Origin: Uloborus plumipes | Taxonomy: Eukaryota; Arthropoda; Arachnida; Araneae; Uloboridae | Assembly: GCA_038373865.1 (NCBI GenBank) | Contig: JAXGGA010003077.1 | Span: 1 to 64,000 of the forward strand | Length of the DNA: 64,000 nucleotides | Direction: 5' to 3' | Shown here: positions 59,636-64,000 of the stretch, in pieces | How the letters are laid out: each line of letters begins with the position of its first letter | Numbering within the stretch: position 1 is the first letter of the stretch | Program-made: the position numbers and the translations under genes | Notes under the pieces: generated by a model | What the model was told of the DNA's origin: nothing | Seen by the model: only the letters and a program-made list of their open reading frames with translations | Databases searched by the model: none

Positions 59636-60812
59636 TACAAAGTACATCAAAACACATTTTATCAAAGAAAGGAAAAAAAACTCGTCCGTCGATAAAATGT
59701 CTCGATTTTCACTTTTAAACCGTTGCCAGTTGTTAAATATAAATAAAGAATAAAATGCTCTCGTGAATGAAACACTTTTGTTACAAAAAAAAATCGTCTG
59801 CCAAAAAAAAATAATAGTAATAAATAAAATAACACAAATGAATAAATAAACAAAAAATCGTCTGCACAGTCAGTCATTTTTTTCTGAGCCTGCATTTCCG
59901 CCATGTTGGTGGAGTCGGAGTCGGAATCAGAGTCCTCACAGAAGATTATTCAGAAAAGTACTTTACAAACATTATTTATCAAAACCATTTTTTTACAAAG
60001 TTAGTTTGAAGGAAATCCGACTTTAAGTTCAGGATCAACATTCAACTTAAATTCCCCGTAGGCGCTAATGTTAAATTTTTTTCTGAACTGTTCAATATTG
60101 AACGAAAAATGGTTCAAACCAAAAAGCGAAATAAGGGAATGAACCTCTCCGAGATCTTTCAAACAAAAAAAAGTTTATTCCATTCGGATGGTTCACTCAG
60201 AAGTTATTAGGTGGGGAAAGATTGCTTGAACGGTTCAATATTGAACGAAAAAATGTTCAAATTGAAAATTTAAATACTGTAATGAAGTATCCTTGCTGAG
60301 ATCCTTCGAACAAAAAAAAGTTTATTTAAATCGGACTGTTCACTCAAAAATTATTAGGGGTGACAGCTTGCTTGAGCGGTTCAATGTTGAACGAAAAATT
60401 GTTCAAATCGGAAATGTAAATACGGGAATGAAGTATCCTTGATAAGATCTTTCGAACAAAAAAAAAGTTTGTTGAAATCGGACTGTTCACTCAAAAGTTA
60501 GCATCGCAGGACAGGTTGTTTGAACGGTTCAAAGTTGAACCAAAAATTGTTCAAATCGAAAAATCAAATATGGGAATGAGTTGTACTCGCCGAAATCTTT
60601 CCAACAAAAAAAAGTTTGTTCAAATCGGAATGTTCATTCAAAAGTTATTAGCGGGGGAAAGGTTGCTTGAACGGTTCAATGTTGAACCAAAATTGTTCAA
60701 ATCGAAAAATCAAATATGGGAATGAGTTGTAATCGCCGAGATCTATCCAACAAAAAAAAAAAGTTTGTTCAAATCGGAATGTTCATTCAAAAGTTATTAG
60801 GGGGAAAAGGTT
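59328..60812 (-). mobile_element. 147-bp-array element, copy C
   Basis: AGCCTACTTTCCCGT at 59355-59369 is the conserved inverted repeat; about 25 bases outside it also match the flank of copy A. Inside are the tail (59400-59900), the GGAGTCGGAGTCGG run at 59911-59925, and five array units. The far end is truncated at about 60812 inside the array, so the second inverted repeat is missing. Orientation is the same as copy B. Confidence 0.75.
60171..60805 (+). repeat. Tandem array in copy C, period 147 bp
   Basis: The landmark AAGTTT(G/A)TT starts at 60171, 60318, 60465, 60612 and 60761, spacings of 147, 147, 147 and 149. The units contain GAACGGTTCAA, TTGTTCAAATCG and CGAGATCTTTC in the same order as in copy B. 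Confidence 0.9.
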
Positions 60813-62640
60813 GCATAAAAAACGAGTTCCTCCACAACTTTCGTTTGCTTTCCATATGGCTCTGCATTTCCATTAAAGATACTTCACGATGTCCCACTAA
60901 ATCGTGAGATAAAAGAAAATCTTTAACAACTTTCTAACCTAGTACGACGTCATAAAGTGCTATTTCCTTTTAGATTGAAAGAGAACAACCACATTTTTAC
61001 ATAGTCATAAAATAAATTTCGACCCCAGAGCAAAAAGTTCCATAAGCTGCTTTAATCCAATCTATTTTGGCTTAAAATATAGCATAATCAACGCGAAATT
61101 CACCACTAATCGAGTAAACAAATATAAAACACTATTATGACTTTCGGGAGTTGGGCACAAAGTGTTTTTTCCCTCCATTTTTCGCTATGGCACTTGAGCT
61201 TGTTTTACCTAGGTCAACAAAGTTAAGGAAAATTCTTTTGCGTTAATAGATATTCAAACATAAGCCACAAAATGGCAACGCATTTTTCGATGAAATAGCT
61301 GATGGATTGGGAATACCTAAATTGAAAAAAAAAACTTTAATGAAGACAGAATAGAAAAGGATTTCAAGAAAATCAAAATTGTGTGTGATAGATACAATTG
61401 TAATTATTAAACTGCAATACGTTTTTAATGTCAAAATGTCTTTTTTCTTTCCAGAAGGTCATCAGTCTGAAAATATTCATCACCCTACGGGGTATGTTTT
61501 TTTTCTCATTGTGTTAGGATCAATCTGTTGCCCCCTAACATCAAGATGTTGATCAATTAATTGAAATTATTAAACTGAGTTGCCAACCTAGAACATGTAT
61601 TGTAGTTTTTTAATACCTTAAAATGTTACTCTTGGCAAATTAGTGGCTCATATTTTCACCAAAAGTTTCCAGTTATTGATGATTCTAAAAAGGTCCTGAA
61701 CAAAAGAAACTTAGCCTTCCAGAGAGAAAACTATATTTTACATAATAGTCGAATGAAATGTTACATTAATGATTTTTCTACAATTAGTGGTTTGATTAAC
61801 GACATTTTTTTTGCTAAAAAAGATTGTATCTCTTTATGAATATTTCGCATATGCTGGTGGTAAAGTGCCAATAAAGAACAAAAATGTAGAAGAGAGAGAA
61901 AAATGTACAGATAATAATGTTTCATACTTTGAAAAAGATAAACTGAAAAACAGTCAAAACACAGTGACAATGAAATCTCAGAACTACTGATATTTTACTT
62001 ATGTGCTACTTTTTTTTCTTTTTAAGTGTGAGTTCTCTTTTTGTAAGTAAAATAACTTGTTATTAAAAAAGACAATGCTTTTCTTACTTTTATTAATACA
62101 TTTATAATTTAACATTAACATAGTGAGTTAAAATTTTTTTGACAGTTAAACTGCGTTAAAAACGCATTGTTCAATAACAATTAAATGGCTTTAAAATCTA
62201 AATTTATTGTTGTTTTTTTCATACAGACACGAAATGAGTTAGTTCTATGTGTCAAGCGTATTAAAGACAGAAAGAGCAGCTATCACATTTCGATTCATTT
62301 ATATTTCATTGTTTTATTGTTTCTTTTGAGTTCTCTACTATTTTTCTATGGCTGATGCTCTTTCTGCAAGTCACGATTCGTACTTGTTTTTTCAAATAAA
62401 AAATTACGTCTTTCCTCATTTCTGGCAATTATTGCTCAAGTTCTTCGAGGGGTCATGAGGGGAATGAAAATTGCAGGTAATAAGAAAGATCACTCGAGTC
62501 GCAAGCAGAAGATAGAGATAAATTTTACTTGAAACGGAAGTTAAAGAAAGTAGCTATTCGTAAAAGCATTTGTACGGTTAGAGTGCAAATCGGAAAGATC
62601 TCCATCATCTACATTTTGTGTGCTTTCATCATAGACGATA
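60813..62640. other. Stretch without a supported gene
   Basis: Short minus-strand frames at 61243-61434 and 61761-61970 lack motifs and are rich in leucine, serine and phenylalanine. No bounded repeat is seen. Confidence 0.3.
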
Positions 62641-62645
62641 GTCGT

Positions 62646-62833
62646 GTTCGAATAGAGTTGCCGTTTAAAACGGTTGGTTGATTTCATGACGTTTGATGGC
62701 TTCAGTTGTTAATGAGGTGAGCGCCCTCATTTTTTCATATACAATACTTTTTTCATATACAATTGGCTAATCGGTTTCTTAAGAACTGGTTAGTCCCAGG
62801 TGAGTCCGAGTCAACCGGTTGCTCTATTCGAAC
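62646..62833. mobile_element. Possible MITE with GTTCGAATAGAG ends, 188 bp
   Basis: GTTCGAATAGAG at 62646-62657 is mirrored exactly at 62822-62833, and the next bases (TTGCCG and CAACCG read inward) are partly alike. Inside, AACGGTTGGTTGA and TCAACCGGTTG extend the pairing, and TTTTTTCATATACAAT occurs twice. No target duplication is clear. Confidence 0.6.
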
Positions 62834-62839
62834 TATACT

Positions 62840-63205
62840 AATGTATGAATTAACGTACACAACAGTTAGTTTTAAAAATGCGTTCCGTTTAACGTGTTAT
62901 GCAGTTTTAAATATTTTTAATTTCTTTTTGCTTATGTATTGACTTGGTCTGACTAACGTAAAGGCATTAAGGACAGCGGATCAGGGTAACAACAAATAAA
63001 TAAATAAAGAAATAAAATAAAGGAGAGTTTTTAGAAAGAAGTAATTGCTCTATTATAAATTAATGTAGCTTGTTACTTTCAATTTTTAGATTGAAATAAA
63101 AACTACTCTTCTTCAAAATTACTGATTCAAAATGTTCTTCAAAATACTCTTAAAGAGAAACAACAAACTTCTGACAACGTTCGTATAATGCTTAAAAACT
63201 GTTGA
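62840..63205. other. AT-rich stretch without features
   Basis: Nothing is recognised. Confidence 0.3.
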
Positions 63206-63212
63206 AGAGTTC

Positions 63213-63590
63213 TTAATGTGGAATCGTTCTCGGAATAGCCGTCAACATACTTCGGAGCCTCCTCGATGGGAAAAAAAACTTGAGTTTGTTCAATTCTTCT
63301 TGGACGATGGCCTCTACTATATCTTTGCTAATGCCAAATTTTTCTTCTATTAAACGCATATTCAATTGCCGATCTTTTGTTGTCATCACTCGCACACGTT
63401 CAGTGCTTACTAGCCACCTGCTCGTGGATGGCGACCTGACCGTGGTTTGTCCTCTACAGATTCCTCACCAGCATGAAAGCGTAAAAACCAATCATCACAA
63501 TTTTCCTACTCACAGCATTCAGCCCGTACACCTGCACTAACTTTTCATGGCTTCTGACGCCGTTTTACCCAATTTGAAACAGAACTTTAT
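63213..63590 (-). pseudogene. Mariner-type transposase N-terminus, decayed
   Basis: On the minus strand, I-K-F-C-F-K-L-G-K-T-A-S-E-A-M-K (63590-63543), Y-G-L-N-A-V-S-R (63528-63505), G-E-E-S-V-E-D-K-P-R-S-G-R (63469 downward) and V-M-T-T-K-D-R-Q-L-N-M-R-L-I with F-G-I-S-K-D-I-V (63389 downward) follow in the order of the two helix-turn-helix motifs of mariner (Mos1-like) transposases. The pieces lie in three different frames, so several small insertions or deletions have destroyed the gene. After E-E-L-N-K-L-K the similarity stops and the catalytic domain is absent. Related fragments are abundant in arthropod genomes and are often annotated as short host proteins. Confidence 0.82.
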
Positions 63591-63599
63591 CTGATGTTG

Positions 63600-64000
63600 T
63601 TGCTCCTAGACGCGTACTACTAGGGTCGTCACTCAAACTGAATGAAATAAGCACTGCGCTAGAAGCATCACTCGAGTACCGACAGAGGTCAAATCCAGAC
63701 ATGTCTGTTCGTGTCTTCATTGGCCCGCATGCTTTCTATCAAACTTCAGATACCCACTTATAAGACCATTCAAGAAAATTTTTAGACATACCTCGTACTT
63801 AGTCATTTATTAATGCATATTCTTATTTATTCGAAGAAGAATATTTTCCAGGATTCAAAAGAAAATACTTCGATATGGATATAGTTTAAATAACAATTGT
63901 CCAATGTATGGGGCAAACTGGCAAATTTACTTTTTGACAGTAAAAATGTAATGACAAGATTTTTTTTCTTTAAAGTTCTATTTCAAAACACACTGTGTTT
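63600..64000. other. Window end, unannotated
   Basis: 63600-63780 is less AT-rich and may be the 5' untranslated part of the mariner remnant. The rest shows nothing. Confidence 0.3.

Overview
The window looks like a piece of an intron-rich, AT-rich animal genome with few genes, most plausibly an arthropod and probably a chelicerate such as a spider. That placement is inference, not proof. It rests on base composition (about 30 percent GC by eye), AC/AT microsatellites, a tRNA-derived SINE, Tc1/mariner, pogo-like, hAT-like and piggyBac-like elements, and the absence of dense bacterial or viral gene packing. No complete host gene is visible. The readable content is mainly transposable elements, plus a few short candidate exons and decayed coding fragments.

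Layout: 1-5340 holds two inverted copies of an ACTGTAAAA-rich repeat flanking other repeat remnants. 9912-11321 is a nearly intact Tc1-like transposon whose transposase (minus strand) has lost its start codon. 14.6-25.6 kb carries a piggyBac-like MITE, a pogo-like MITE, a G/C-run repeat, a SINE with a clear target-site duplication, a 110-bp-arm hairpin and an hAT-like MITE full of ACATCGATGT palindromes. Three exon-like segments on the plus strand lie at 15.8, 18.2 and 22.8 kb. 27.3-27.8 kb is another MITE with TA duplications. 33.3-38.5 kb has two head-to-tail copies of one repeat family; the second has been invaded by a foldback element, a MITE and a CAGATCGGTAAC-rich segment. 40.6-41.1 kb is a second pogo-like MITE.

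45.1 kb has the best candidate host exon (minus strand, clean splice sites, start codon with an upstream in-frame stop). From 45.5 to 60.8 kb one unusual repeat family recurs: each full copy carries an internal array of about 147-bp units, and two copies in opposite orientation flank a 2.96-kb near-perfect palindrome (53.4-56.4 kb). A piggyBac-like MITE, a long AC microsatellite and a decayed mariner transposase (63.2-63.6 kb, minus) close the window.

No genes work together as a pathway here. The story is layered transposition: autonomous-type Tc1 and mariner remnants, several families of non-autonomous passengers, and structures (palindrome, hairpin, foldback) that would form double-stranded RNA if transcribed. 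The candidate exons suggest that parts of the window are introns of one or more genes whose other exons lie outside it or are too short to recognise.
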